From the NCBI GenBank assembly GCA_003577275.1, contig QEVO01000008.1:1-64000 (forward strand): a stretch of 64,000 nucleotides of DNA. The letters are read 5' to 3'. Numbering within the stretch: position 1 is the first letter of the stretch; every line of letters begins with the position of its first letter. Source of the stretch: Pseudomonadota bacterium. GTDB lineage: Bacteria; Pseudomonadota; Alphaproteobacteria; Sphingomonadales; Govanellaceae. A program made the translations under genes and the position numbers. A model generated the notes under the pieces. That model had not been told where the DNA came from and searched no databases. It worked only from the letters and a program-made list of their open reading frames with translations. Shown here in pieces: positions 49,521 through 59,029 of this stretch.

Positions 49521-51782
49521 ATGATGAGAAGAACTGTGCACAGAAGTGCAACCGGCCTGCTTACTCTCTCCATGCTGCTGGGCACCACGTCGGTATTTGC
49601 TCAAACAGCCATCGAGGAAATCATTGTGTCAGCGCAAAAGCGCGAACAAAGCCTGCAGGATGTCAGCGTCGCCGTGACGGCGTTCTCCGGCGAGGAAATA
49701 AAGAAGCTTGGGCTTTCCGAACCGGCCGATTTGGCCGCCCTTATTCCCAACGTCACATCGGTCAATATTTTTGGCAACAGCTTGACCAACTTCGTGATTC
49801 GCGGCTTAGGATTCAACGATATTGCGCCCAACAACGGCTCCCCGGCGGCCGTTCATCTGGACGAAGTGTATTTCTCTTACAGCATCATGCTGAGCTTTGC
49901 CCTGTTTGACATCGAGCGCGCCGAAGTCCTCAAGGGGCCGCAAGGTACGCTTTATGGACGCAACACCACCGCCGGCGCTGTCAGTTTCTTCAGCGTTAAG
50001 CCAAAATCGGAATTCGAAGCGCTGATTTCCGCCAGTTACGGCAATTACCAGAATGCCGAGCTGGAAGGGTATTTGAACGTTCCCGTCAATGAGAAGATCG
50101 CGACGCGGTTTTCCGGCTACATGCGGCAGCAGGGCAGCGGCCCGTTCTATAACCGCTTTTACGACATCCGTTCCGGCGAAGTGGATAAATACGCCTGGCG
50201 GGCGCAGGTCAATATGAAGCCCAGCGAGGTCTTGGAGATCAACCTCAACATCCATGGCGGCGAAGAGAACTCTGATAAATATAACTACACGGTATCACCC
50301 TACGGCGACGGCACGCTGCCCCTTACCAACAATATTCCTTGTCCCGCCTATTTCACAGGAACCCTGCAGGGCGGGGAGCCTGACTGCTTCGGCTATCTTG
50401 GTGAACAGGAGCCCGATTCGGACCCCTTTACCAATGCCGATGGCCAACGCGGGCGCATTGATCATGAAGGCTATGGCGGCAACTTGAACATCAAATGGGA
50501 CGCCGGCTTTGCCACACTGACGTCGGTTACGTCCTATGACACGTTTGACCGTTATCAATCAGATGATGCGGACGGGTTCCCGCAGCAGATCGTCGATAAT
50601 TATTTCCAAAATGAAATCAACCAATATAGTCAAGAATTACGGTTGGCGTCCAACGGCGAAGGGCCGCTCAGTTGGATTGCCGGACTATATTGGCAGAAAG
50701 ATAAAATGGATACCCCCGTTCACGAAGCCAAGAGCTTTTTTGCCCGCAATCTGGGCGTGAAAACCATGTACGTGCAAAAGTCGGAAACCTACGCCGGCTT
50801 CCTGCATACGGAATATGAATTTGATGAGAACTGGCGGTTGATTGCCGGCGTGCGTTACACATGGGAAGAGCGGTTCTGGGATGGCGCCACCTACTTAACG
50901 TCGGGCGATCCCAACCCCAACGAATCGCCCACTATCCCCGTAACCAGGGTGGCGCAACGCACGGTGAAGAAAAGTTGGGAAAACATTTCCGGCAAAGTGG
51001 GCATCGATTACATGCCGAACGAAAATGCCTTGCTTTACGCCTCGGTATCCAAGGGCTTCAAGAGCGGCGGCTATAACGGCAATCTGGCGTTCGCCGATAT
51101 CGGCATCACGGACTTCGATGAAGAAATCGTCTATTCCTATGAAATCGGCGCCAAAACCAAGCTACTCGATGGCAGACTGATCTGGAACAACTCGGCGTTC
51201 TACTATGATTATCAGGACATTCAGCTTATCGGCAATTCCACCGTCATCGGTCCCGGCGGTCTGCCCACCAACGTCTTTGCATTGGGCAACTTGGCTGATG
51301 CCCGCGTCTACGGCGTGGAGACCGAACTGTGGTGGCGGCCGATGGATGGCTTGGATATCAAGTTGACGGGCGGATGGCTTGACGCCAAGACGAAAAATCC
51401 GAAGCCCGGCAACGAAGCCATCGACGGCAATGATCTGGCCTACGCGCCGGAATGGAACACCAGCGGCGTGGTGCGCTACGCCAAACCCATCAGCAAGAAC
51501 GGTCTTCTGGGCAGCGTACAGGTGGACTGGCAATATCAGGGCGACCGCTTCGCCAACGTGTCCAACCACCCTGTGACGCACCTACGCAGTTACTGGCTGT
51601 TCAATGCCCGGGTCGCTTTGTCGGCGGAAGATTCCCGTTGGGAAGTGGCGCTGTGGGGAAAAAATATTTTCGACAAAGAATATGAAACCACAGCGACGGA
51701 TTTGGGCAGCACCCGCCGGTTGTTGGAAATCTATGGCTATCCCCGCACCTACGGGCTGGAGCTGACGTATAAGTGGAACTGA
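49521..51782 (+). CDS. TonB-dependent receptor of the right-hand catabolic island
   Basis: The 753-residue protein starts at ATG 49521 or 49524 behind GGGAGG. Signal peptide: LLTLSMLLGTTSVFAQ. Then EEIIVSAQKREQSLQDVSVAVTAF, FVIRGLGFNDIAPNNGSPAAV and AEVLKGPQGTLYGRNTTAGAVSF in the plug, and a barrel ending YGLELTYKWN. It resembles the TBDR at 35608-37890 in class. The shared operator links it to the CoA-transferase operon, so its ligand is probably that pathway's substrate. Confidence 0.93.
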   Translation: MMRRTVHRSATGLLTLSMLLGTTSVFAQTAIEEIIVSAQKREQSLQDVSVAVTAFSGEEIKKLGLSEPADLAALIPNVTSVNIFGNSLTNFVIRGLGFNDIAPNNGSPAAVHLDEVYFSYSIMLSFALFDIERAEVLKGPQGTLYGRNTTAGAVSFFSVKPKSEFEALISASYGNYQNAELEGYLNVPVNEKIATRFSGYMRQQGSGPFYNRFYDIRSGEVDKYAWRAQVNMKPSEVLEINLNIHGGEENSDKYNYTVSPYGDGTLPLTNNIPCPAYFTGTLQGGEPDCFGYLGEQEPDSDPFTNADGQRGRIDHEGYGGNLNIKWDAGFATLTSVTSYDTFDRYQSDDADGFPQQIVDNYFQNEINQYSQELRLASNGEGPLSWIAGLYWQKDKMDTPVHEAKSFFARNLGVKTMYVQKSETYAGFLHTEYEFDENWRLIAGVRYTWEERFWDGATYLTSGDPNPNESPTIPVTRVAQRTVKKSWENISGKVGIDYMPNENALLYASVSKGFKSGGYNGNLAFADIGITDFDEEIVYSYEIGAKTKLLDGRLIWNNSAFYYDYQDIQLIGNSTVIGPGGLPTNVFALGNLADARVYGVETELWWRPMDGLDIKLTGGWLDAKTKNPKPGNEAIDGNDLAYAPEWNTSGVVRYAKPISKNGLLGSVQVDWQYQGDRFANVSNHPVTHLRSYWLFNARVALSAEDSRWEVALWGKNIFDKEYETTATDLGSTRRLLEIYGYPRTYGLELTYKWN

Positions 51783-51820
51783 GTGTCTATCCTCCGATAA
51801 CGATGATGTAACTAATAAAC

Positions 51821-51850
51821 ACCGGCCGTCTGTAAGACGGCCGGTTTCTT
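51821..51850 (+). terminator. Rho-independent terminator after the TBDR
   Basis: ACCGGCCGTC (51821-51830) and GACGGCCGGT (51836-51845) form a perfect 10-bp stem with a TGTAA loop, then a T-rich tail. It lies 39 bp past the TBDR stop and faces the convergent enoyl-CoA hydratase. Confidence 0.9.
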
Positions 51851-51875
51851 TTTCACGCCAGATAAGTCGCTAAGC

Positions 51876-52673
51876 TTATTTGCCTTGGAACCGTGGCGGG
51901 CGTTTTTCACTGAAAGCGGCCACGCCTTCGCGCCGGTCGTCGGTGGATACCAGATGATTGTAGGCTTCCACCTCGAAATACAAAGCGGTGCGGCGATCCA
52001 TTTCCGCGCCCAATTGAATGGCCTTCTTGGCCTGCCTTATGGAAAGCGGCGCATTGCGCGCGATACGGCGCGCCATGGTCAGCGTTTCTTCCAGCACGCG
52101 ATCGGCTGCAAACAGTCGGTTGACGATGCCCCAGTCCAGCGCATCCTGGGCGCTGAAGGCCTGGGCGGAGAAAATGATTTCCTTGGCCCGGCGCATGCCC
52201 ACCGCACGGGGCAGGTTTTGCGTGCCGCCGGCGCCGGGCATGATGCCGAGACTGGTCTCGGTCAGGGCAAAGCGGGCGCTATCCGCCGCATAGGCAAAAT
52301 CCATGTTCAAAATGAGCTCCAGGCCGCCCCCGAAGGCGATGCCGTTGACGGCGGCCAAGACCGGAATGGGGCAATCCGTCATGGCCAGGATCGCCCGCTC
52401 AATCAGCAGATGCTGGGCGCGCCAGTCGTCATCGGACATGCTGTTGCGCTGTTTCAGATCGCCGCCGGCGCAGAATGCCTTTTGACCCGCGCCAGTGACC
52501 ACAAGGCAGCGCGGCAACGGCGACTCCAGAATAAGGTTAGAGAAGAAATCCAACAGCTCCGCCGCCATTTGCGTATTGATGGCGTTCGCCACCTCCGGGC
52601 GGTTAAGGGTGATCAATCGAATATTCTCATCCAGATCCTGAACGTTGAGGGTTTCATAGTTACCGCTTGCCAT
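51876..52673 (-). CDS. Enoyl-CoA hydratase/isomerase family protein
   Basis: The 265-residue crotonase-fold protein has AFCAGGDL (oxyanion hole), AAVNGIAFGGGLELILNMDF with the first catalytic Glu, and LTETSLGIMPGAGGTQNLPRAVG. In this last region the second Glu of classical hydratases (ELGLGIIPGxGG) is displaced, so isomerase or hydrolase activity is also possible. It ends AFSEKRPPRFQGK as usual. It is transcribed with the MFS carrier directly upstream (52674) and probably acts with the acyl-CoA dehydrogenase of the divergent operon. Confidence 0.88.
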   Translation of the reverse strand: MASGNYETLNVQDLDENIRLITLNRPEVANAINTQMAAELLDFFSNLILESPLPRCLVVTGAGQKAFCAGGDLKQRNSMSDDDWRAQHLLIERAILAMTDCPIPVLAAVNGIAFGGGLELILNMDFAYAADSARFALTETSLGIMPGAGGTQNLPRAVGMRRAKEIIFSAQAFSAQDALDWGIVNRLFAADRVLEETLTMARRIARNAPLSIRQAKKAIQLGAEMDRRTALYFEVEAYNHLVSTDDRREGVAAFSEKRPPRFQGK

Positions 52674-54074
52674 TCAGTCTTTTCCTCCCGCGGGCGTCAG
52701 CCATGCTTCCGCCCGCATCATGCTTTCCCGGTAATGCTTAAGGCCGCGCCACAGGCAATAAAGGCTGGGCGGCAGCGTGGTGATGGCGACAATGGATAGG
52801 GAATAATTGAGCTTCATCGGATCCTGGAAAACAAAATCGGTAATCAGGGCCACATAGGTGATCCCCAGCATAAGGCCGATGACGTTGTTGAAGAAAGAGA
52901 AAATCGCCGATACCTGGGCGCGCATCTGATTGGGGGTGATGAATTGCAGCACCGCCGGCACCACCGCGTAAAGGCCGTAACAAAATAAGGCGATGGGACA
53001 GTAGAGAACCAAGACCCAAATCGGATCGTCAAGGAGAGGCAAAATGATGCTGGGAGGGGTGGCCAGCGCCCCCATGATCAGCGAGGTTCGCATCAAAGCA
53101 TCCCGCTGTCCTCGCTCCTTCAGTCGCGCGGCCAGGTTCATGCTGATGATGATGCCCAGCGTGGCAAAGACCAGTAAGATAGAACCTTGCGCCATACCAA
53201 TCTGGCTGAGGCTCCAACCGAATTTGCGGACGAACATGGTGGGCATCCAGATGGTCAGGGCGACGGAATAGAGCACCAGCCCGCCATAGGCGATAAAGAT
53301 GACGAAAAACGTCTTGCCGTTTTCTTTAAAGACAAATCGCAGCACGTCCTTGAAGGGCACCCCCTTGCCGTGATCCGCGGCCGATCCGTGACGCTCCTTG
53401 CGCGCCGGTTCGCGCATGGTGAATAGAAGGAGAACGAACAGCAGTCCCGGCAGTCCAACGGCGAAAAATGTGACTTGCCAAGGACGGAGTGGGCCCAAGA
53501 TAGGCACTTCGATTTCCGGAATCAGCGCCAGAATATAATTGATGGCGCCGCCGACGATGAATGCCAAGCTGGATCCGATGGGAATGGCGATGTTATAGGA
53601 GGAGAGGGGGCGAATGCGTCGCTCCGGGGGGAAGTAATCCGAGATGATGGAATAGGCTGCCGGCGACAGCGTCGCCTCGCCGATGCCTACTCCAATTCGG
53701 GCCAGGAACAACTGCCAGAAATTCTGGGCCAGGCCGCACATGGCGGTCATCAGGCTCCAAAGCGTGATGCCTAATATAATTAAATTTCGCCGGTTGACTC
53801 GATCCGCCAGACGACCCAGGGGAATACCCATGGCGACGTAAAATATGGCGAAGGCCATGCCAGCCAACAGGCTGACTTGGGTATCGGAAATGTCCATGTC
53901 CCGGCGGATGGGCTCCAGCACGATTGCCAGGATTTGGCGGTCGATGTACGACAGGGTATAGGCCAGCGTCAGAATGACCACCACATACCAGGCATAACCG
54001 GGATTGGGCCAGTCAGTCGTGGGGTGTGGGGCTGGGATGCTGGCTTGTTGATCGTCCTGGACGTGCTGCGACAT
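52674..54074 (-). CDS. MFS transporter, spinster/phthalate-type
   Basis: The 466-residue protein has twelve hydrophobic segments. YTLSYIDRQILAIVLEPIRRDM in helix 1, GRLADRVNRRNLIILGITLWSL between helices 2 and 3, and ARIGVGIGEATLSPAAYSII in helix 4 are typical of the Spns-like/anion-cation symporter branch of the MFS. It likely moves the organic-acid or amide substrate of the island across the inner membrane. The gene abuts enoyl-CoA hydratase and is divergent from the CoA-transferase, with a shared operator between. Confidence 0.88.
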   Translation of the reverse strand: MSQHVQDDQQASIPAPHPTTDWPNPGYAWYVVVILTLAYTLSYIDRQILAIVLEPIRRDMDISDTQVSLLAGMAFAIFYVAMGIPLGRLADRVNRRNLIILGITLWSLMTAMCGLAQNFWQLFLARIGVGIGEATLSPAAYSIISDYFPPERRIRPLSSYNIAIPIGSSLAFIVGGAINYILALIPEIEVPILGPLRPWQVTFFAVGLPGLLFVLLLFTMREPARKERHGSAADHGKGVPFKDVLRFVFKENGKTFFVIFIAYGGLVLYSVALTIWMPTMFVRKFGWSLSQIGMAQGSILLVFATLGIIISMNLAARLKERGQRDALMRTSLIMGALATPPSIILPLLDDPIWVLVLYCPIALFCYGLYAVVPAVLQFITPNQMRAQVSAIFSFFNNVIGLMLGITYVALITDFVFQDPMKLNYSLSIVAITTLPPSLYCLWRGLKHYRESMMRAEAWLTPAGGKD

Positions 54075-54134
54075 ACTTATGTTTTTCCATCATGTTAGGG
54101 CTTTCTATTAATCTTAACTTTATTCGATCCCGTG

Positions 54135-54155
54135 TGCAAAAAATTTGTTGCAACA
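54135..54155. promoter_or_regulatory. Operator-like 21-bp motif in the MFS/CoA-transferase divergent region
   Basis: Exact copy of the 21 bases at 49361-49381, containing TTTGTTGCAACA. It lies between the divergent starts at 54074 and 54219. A 21-bp exact match in two promoter regions 4.8 kb apart is far beyond chance and marks a common regulator. Confidence 0.75.
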
Positions 54156-54218
54156 GACAACATATAATGGTTTCATGGATATTGGGAAACCGAGCAGATA
54201 CACGGAGGGACCATAAAC

Positions 54219-55358
54219 GTGACTAGCGCCGCGCCCTTAAGCAATGTTGTCGTTGTGGAGATCGGCCACAGCGTTGCGGCGCCGTTTGGCGGCTTCATTC
54301 TGGCGCAAATGGGTGCCACGGTCATCAAGGTCGAAAACCCAGGGACCGGCGACCATGCTCGCAAGTGGGGGCCGCCCTTTAGGGACGATATGTCGGTACT
54401 GTTTGAAACCCTCAATCGCGATAAAAAAAGCATCGTGCTTAATTTGCGTTCGGCGGAGGAGCGGGCGGAGCTGGTGCAATTCATCCTCGATAAAGTGGAT
54501 GTGGTGCTGCAGAATTTGCGTCCCCATAGTATTGACGAGCTAGGGTTGGGGGCAGACGCCATGCTCGCGGCCAAGCCTTCCCTGATTTATTGCAACGTGT
54601 CGTCCTATGGGCACGTAGGACCGATGCGCCTGCAGCCGGGATACGATCCGCTGATGCAGGCTTATGGCGGCATCATGAGCGTTACCGGCGAGGAGGGGCG
54701 TCCCCCCATTCGGGTGGGTGTTTCCTTGATCGACAAAGGTGCGGGCATGTGGGCGGCCATGGCCATTCTGGCGGCCTTGTATGAGCGTGACAGAACCGGC
54801 AAGGGCGGCGTGCTTGATACTTCGCTTTATGAAACGGCCTTGTCCTGGATGGATGCTCAATTAACCTCTTACCTGGCGTCTGGCGAGGTGCCCAAGCGCT
54901 ACGGGTCGGGGGCGGCGCAGATCGCGCCTTATAAGGTGTTCGAGACCGCCGATCATTATCTGATGGTGGCGGCCGGCAACGATGGATTGTTTCGTAAGCT
55001 ATGCACGGTAATGGAACGTCCCCAATGGGCGGATGATCCGCGATTTATCAGCAATGCGGCGCGGGTCAAAAATCGCGAAATTTTATGCGATATGCTGCAG
55101 GAAATATTCCATACCGCGCCGCGCAGCGAGTGGATTGCCAAGCTGGAAAAAGCGAAGATTCCCAATGCGGCGCTACAGACGGTCAACGACGTGGTGGACA
55201 ATGCTCAAACCCAGGCTCTGGGCATCATTCAGCCCTGTCCCGACGATAACCACTTACTGGTGGGACTGCCGATTTCTTTTGATGGCGCGCGGCCGCAGTT
55301 TCGCTCCGCGCCACCGCACTTGGGCGAGCATAACGATGACGTGCTGGGCCGCAAATAA
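54219..55358 (+). CDS. Family III (CaiB/BaiF) CoA-transferase
   Basis: The 379-residue protein begins VVVEIGHSVAAPFGGFILAQMGATVIKVENPGTGDHARKWGPPF and has NRDKKSIVLNLRSAEERAEL and VLQNLRPHSIDELGLG, the family III signature. The usual nucleophilic aspartate after helix PGYDPLMQAYGGIM is also present in context. It activates a carboxylic acid by CoA transfer from another thioester. It is the first gene of the rightward operon (CoA-transferase, lyase, dehydrogenase, amidase, PLP lyase). Confidence 0.92.
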   Translation: MTSAAPLSNVVVVEIGHSVAAPFGGFILAQMGATVIKVENPGTGDHARKWGPPFRDDMSVLFETLNRDKKSIVLNLRSAEERAELVQFILDKVDVVLQNLRPHSIDELGLGADAMLAAKPSLIYCNVSSYGHVGPMRLQPGYDPLMQAYGGIMSVTGEEGRPPIRVGVSLIDKGAGMWAAMAILAALYERDRTGKGGVLDTSLYETALSWMDAQLTSYLASGEVPKRYGSGAAQIAPYKVFETADHYLMVAAGNDGLFRKLCTVMERPQWADDPRFISNAARVKNREILCDMLQEIFHTAPRSEWIAKLEKAKIPNAALQTVNDVVDNAQTQALGIIQPCPDDNHLLVGLPISFDGARPQFRSAPPHLGEHNDDVLGRK

Positions 55359-55392
55359 TGAGCTAAAATGTCGCAGGTAGAAAGAGTTTTTC

Positions 55393-56361
55393 ATGGTATC
55401 GGATAACGTGCGCGTTCGGGAAGTAGGCTTGCGGGATGGTTTGCAGATCATCCGCGCCTTCCTGCCGACCGAGCATAAAAAAACTTGGATCGATCATTGC
55501 AGCAAGGCGGGCTTTCAGGAAATTGAAGCCACGTCCTTCGTGCCGGCCAAATATATTCCGCAATTCGTCGATGCGGCAGAAATTGTTGCTCACGCCACGG
55601 CCAAGCCACACTTACAGGTGGCGGCCTTTACGCCCAATGTCAAAGGCGCCGAGTTGGCGCTAGCGGCCGGGGTGCACAAAATCACCTGCGTGGTGTCCTC
55701 CACGGAAAGCTTCAACCAAGCCAACCTTCGCCGCTCTCGCGCGGATAGTCTGCGTGATGCGAAGGATATCATCCGATTACGTAACGAGGGCCACGGCAAC
55801 CGGCGCGTGGTGGTGCAAGGCGCGCTATCCAGCGCCTTTGGCTGTCCGTTTGAGGGCATAGTCAGCGATAAAATCATCCTTGAACTTCTGCGGGAATTAC
55901 TCAAGGTCGGAGTCGACGAAATTTCGGTAGCAGATACGGTAGGCTATGCCAATCCCACGCAGGTTCGCCGGCTATGCCGCGCCATCCTGAGGGAAACCGG
56001 CGATCTGCCGGTGGGTCTGCATCTGCACGATACGCGGGGCACCGGGCTTGCCAACGTGCTCGCAGGGTTGGACGCGGGCATTCGCTACTTCGATTCTTCC
56101 CTAGGCGGGCTTGGCGGCTGCCCTAACGCCCCGCGCGCCACCGGCAACATAACCACGGAAGATTTGGTGTACATGCTGGAAGCCATGGGGCTGAATACTG
56201 GGATTGATATGGACGTTTTGTTCAAGACCCGTGAATTCGTCCGCCGGCAACTGCCGGACGTGCCCATGTTCGGCCATATCGCCGACGCCGGATTGCCCAA
56301 AGGCTTTCATCCAGCGCAATCACAAGGTCCCATCTCCTCAGACAAAAAAGCATCCCGATGA
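55393..56361 (+). CDS. HMG-CoA lyase-like enzyme (DRE-TIM family)
   Basis: The 322-residue protein has VREVGLRDGLQII, EATSFVPAKYIPQFVDAAEIV, SSTESFNQANLRRS, VSVADTVGYANP (as EISVADTVGYANP) and LHLHDTRGTGLANVLAGLDAGIRYFDSSLGGLGGCPNAPRATGN. The metal-binding HxH and catalytic cysteine loop are those of hydroxymethylglutaryl-CoA lyases. It would split a 3-hydroxy-3-methylacyl-CoA into acetyl-CoA and a 3-oxo acid. A 35-bp gap follows the CoA-transferase, and it overlaps the dehydrogenase by 4 bp. Confidence 0.9.
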   Translation: MVSDNVRVREVGLRDGLQIIRAFLPTEHKKTWIDHCSKAGFQEIEATSFVPAKYIPQFVDAAEIVAHATAKPHLQVAAFTPNVKGAELALAAGVHKITCVVSSTESFNQANLRRSRADSLRDAKDIIRLRNEGHGNRRVVVQGALSSAFGCPFEGIVSDKIILELLRELLKVGVDEISVADTVGYANPTQVRRLCRAILRETGDLPVGLHLHDTRGTGLANVLAGLDAGIRYFDSSLGGLGGCPNAPRATGNITTEDLVYMLEAMGLNTGIDMDVLFKTREFVRRQLPDVPMFGHIADAGLPKGFHPAQSQGPISSDKKASR

Positions 56362-57542
56362 GCGAAGAAGCAAATAACATCACATTATCCCTGGGGCAGG
56401 ACTACCCGGATATTCGCGAGGCGGTGACCCGCATTTGCGAAGGATATCCGGGCGAATACTGGCGGGAGCTCGAAGAAAAGAGTGATTATCCCACCGCATT
56501 TGTCCGGGAATTGACGGAAGCCGGTTTCTTATCGGCCCTCATTCCCCAGGAATACGGCGGCGCCGGCTTGCCGCTGCGGGCGGCGGCCGTCATTCTGGAA
56601 ACCATCAACGCCACCGGCTGCAATGCCTCGCAATGCCACGCTCAGATGTATATCATGGGCACCCTGTTGCGCCACGGCAGCGTTGCGCAAAAGCAGAAGT
56701 ATCTGCCGCGGATTGCGTCGGGAGAGCTGCGTTTGCAGGCGTTCGCGGTCACCGAGCCCACCACCGGCTCGGATACCACGAAATTGAAAACACGGGCGGT
56801 GAGGCAAGGAGATCACTATGTGGTCACCGGGCAAAAGGTTTGGACATCACGGGCGCTTTATTCCGATTTAATGCTGCTGTTGGCGCGCACCACGCCGCTG
56901 GATCAATGCAAAAAGAAAACCGATGGCCTGTCGGTATTCCTGGTGGATATTCCGGGCAACCTCGGCAAGGGGCTCGATATCCGGCCGCTAAAGACCATGT
57001 TCAATCACAACACGACGGAAGTGTTTTTCGATGGCATGAAAGTGCCGGTGGAAAACTTGATCGGCGAGGAGGGGCAGGGTTTCCGCTACATCATGGATGG
57101 CATGAATGCTGAGCGTATCCTGGTCGCCACTGAAAGCATTGGCGATGGCCGATTCTTTATAAAAAAGGCGGTCAATTACGCCAACGAGCGCGTGGTTTTT
57201 GATCGCACCATCGGCAAGAATCAGGGCATCCAGTTTCCCTTGGCGCGGGCCTATGCGCAGTTGGAGGCGGCCGATCTCATGGTGCGGCGGGCGGCGGCGC
57301 TGTTTGAGCAGAATCAGCCGTGCGGGGAAGCTGCAAATATTAGCAAGCTGTTGGCATCCGAAGCCTGCTGGATGGCGGCCGAAGCCGCTATTCAGACTTT
57401 CGGCGGCTTTGCCTTTGCCCGCGAATACGACATTGAGCGAAAATGGCGGGAGACCCGTATTCATCAGGTTGCCCCTATATCGACAAATATGATTCTTGCC
57501 TACATCGGCCAGCATGTATTGGGATTGGAGCGGTCTTACTGA
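56358..57542 (+). CDS. Acyl-CoA dehydrogenase
   Basis: The 394-residue flavoprotein has LIPQEYGGAGLPLRAAAVILE, LQAFAVTEPTTGSDTTKLKT (FAD site), VTGQKVWTSRA, VPVENLIGEEGQGFRYIMDGMNAERI, and the C-terminal IQTFGGFAFAREYDIERKWRETRI. This matches ACADs of the isovaleryl/short-branched group. The expected partner is an electron-transfer flavoprotein, not encoded here. It introduces a double bond for the enoyl-CoA hydratase of the divergent operon. Stop and amidase start overlap (TGATG). Confidence 0.92.
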   Translation: MSEEANNITLSLGQDYPDIREAVTRICEGYPGEYWRELEEKSDYPTAFVRELTEAGFLSALIPQEYGGAGLPLRAAAVILETINATGCNASQCHAQMYIMGTLLRHGSVAQKQKYLPRIASGELRLQAFAVTEPTTGSDTTKLKTRAVRQGDHYVVTGQKVWTSRALYSDLMLLLARTTPLDQCKKKTDGLSVFLVDIPGNLGKGLDIRPLKTMFNHNTTEVFFDGMKVPVENLIGEEGQGFRYIMDGMNAERILVATESIGDGRFFIKKAVNYANERVVFDRTIGKNQGIQFPLARAYAQLEAADLMVRRAAALFEQNQPCGEAANISKLLASEACWMAAEAAIQTFGGFAFAREYDIERKWRETRIHQVAPISTNMILAYIGQHVLGLERSY

Positions 57543-58987
57543 TGATCAAGGACTACTGGAAATATGATGGCGTTGCGTTGGCGGAGCTTATTCGCAAAGG
57601 CGAATTAACGCCCAGTGAGGTTCTCGAGTCAGCCATTGAGGCGACGGCGAAAGTGAACCCTGTGTTGAACTTCGCTTGCCATGATTTATCGGACAGTGCT
57701 CGTGCCACCGCTAAAGGGCCGTTGCCGAAGGGCCCGTTTGCGGGCGTTCCGTTTGCCTTGAAGGACATTGGCGCGCAAATAAAGAGTACGCCCTACGAGG
57801 CGGGCAGCCAATTGATGAAAGGGTATGTATCCACCCATGATAGCAATTTGATCAAACGTTTCCACGACGCAGGTCTCATCACCTTCATCAAAACCACCAC
57901 GCCGGAATTTGGCGCGCAGATAACCTGCGAAGCGAAAATTTACGGCATCACCCGCAACCCCTGGCATACCGGCCATACGCCGGGCGGCTCCAGCGGCGGA
58001 TCATCGGCGGCGGTGGCCGCCGGCGTGCTGCCGTTCGCCCACGCCAATGATGGCCTGGGCTCGATTCGCATCCCGGCGTCCAATTGCGGTTTGTTCGGCT
58101 TGAAAGTCACCCGCCAACGCACGCCGGCCGGCCCCTATGCGGCCGAAATTTCCGGCGGCCGCGGCGTGGAGTTCATCGTTTCCCGCACGGTGCGGGACTC
58201 GGCGATGCTGTTGGACGCCGTGCATGGCGCCGACGTGGGCGCGCCGCACTGGGCGCCGCCGCCCGTCAGGCCGTATGCAGAGGAGCTGACAGCCAAACCT
58301 CGTAAGTTGCGTATCGCCCTGCTGGATAAAACGTTTTCCGGCAAGCCTGTACATTCCGATTGCGCTCATGCCGTCCGGGATACAGCGAAACTTTGTTCTG
58401 ATCTTGGCCATCATGTGGAGGAAGCAGCACCCAACATCGATTGGGAGCGCTACGTATGGGCCATCCGCCTGGCAGGCAGCGCCAGCATGACGGCGGGCGT
58501 CTTGTCGGCAGGCGAGATGATGGGGCGCACGCCGTCGCCGGAAAACCTGGAGATGCTGACTTGGCTTGCGGTAGAAGAAGGCAAGAGCTGTCTGGCCAGT
58601 GCGTATTTCAAGGCGACGGATGTTTATGCGCGCATACAGCGACAGCTGGGAGCATTCTTTGTCGATTATGACATTCTGCTCACGCCCATGCTGTCGCAGC
58701 CGCCGGCGGCCATCGGCTGGCTGGGCGATCCCGAGGATGACCTGGATATTTTCTGGGACAAATTTTCCTCGGACGCTTATTCGCCTTTTGCCGGCGTATT
58801 CAATGTCAGCGGGCAGCCGGCGGCGTCCATTCCGCTTCATATCAACAAGGAAGGCCTGCCCATCGGCACCCAGCTGGTGGGCCGCTTTGGCGATGAAGGC
58901 AGCATCATTGCGCTTTCAGCGCAATTGGAACGGGCGCGGCCGTGGATTGATCGTCTGCCGCCGGTCCATGTGAAGAATTATCTGTAG
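57542..58987 (+). CDS. Amidase signature family hydrolase
   Basis: From ATG 57542 the protein has 481 residues. The Ser-cis-Ser-Lys triad is visible as Lys74 (PFALKDIGA), Ser150 (GGSSGGSSAAVAAG) and nucleophile Ser174 (GLGSIRIPASNCGLFGLK). Many relatives have GGGS where this protein has GLGS. The family contains fatty-acid amide hydrolases and aryl-amidases. It could release a carboxylic acid for the CoA-transferase of the same operon. It overlaps the acyl-CoA dehydrogenase by one base. Confidence 0.9.
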   Translation: MIKDYWKYDGVALAELIRKGELTPSEVLESAIEATAKVNPVLNFACHDLSDSARATAKGPLPKGPFAGVPFALKDIGAQIKSTPYEAGSQLMKGYVSTHDSNLIKRFHDAGLITFIKTTTPEFGAQITCEAKIYGITRNPWHTGHTPGGSSGGSSAAVAAGVLPFAHANDGLGSIRIPASNCGLFGLKVTRQRTPAGPYAAEISGGRGVEFIVSRTVRDSAMLLDAVHGADVGAPHWAPPPVRPYAEELTAKPRKLRIALLDKTFSGKPVHSDCAHAVRDTAKLCSDLGHHVEEAAPNIDWERYVWAIRLAGSASMTAGVLSAGEMMGRTPSPENLEMLTWLAVEEGKSCLASAYFKATDVYARIQRQLGAFFVDYDILLTPMLSQPPAAIGWLGDPEDDLDIFWDKFSSDAYSPFAGVFNVSGQPAASIPLHINKEGLPIGTQLVGRFGDEGSIIALSAQLERARPWIDRLPPVHVKNYL

Positions 58988-59029
58988 CATACGGAAAAAA
59001 CGGTTTCCGACGAAAGGAGAGATATATCT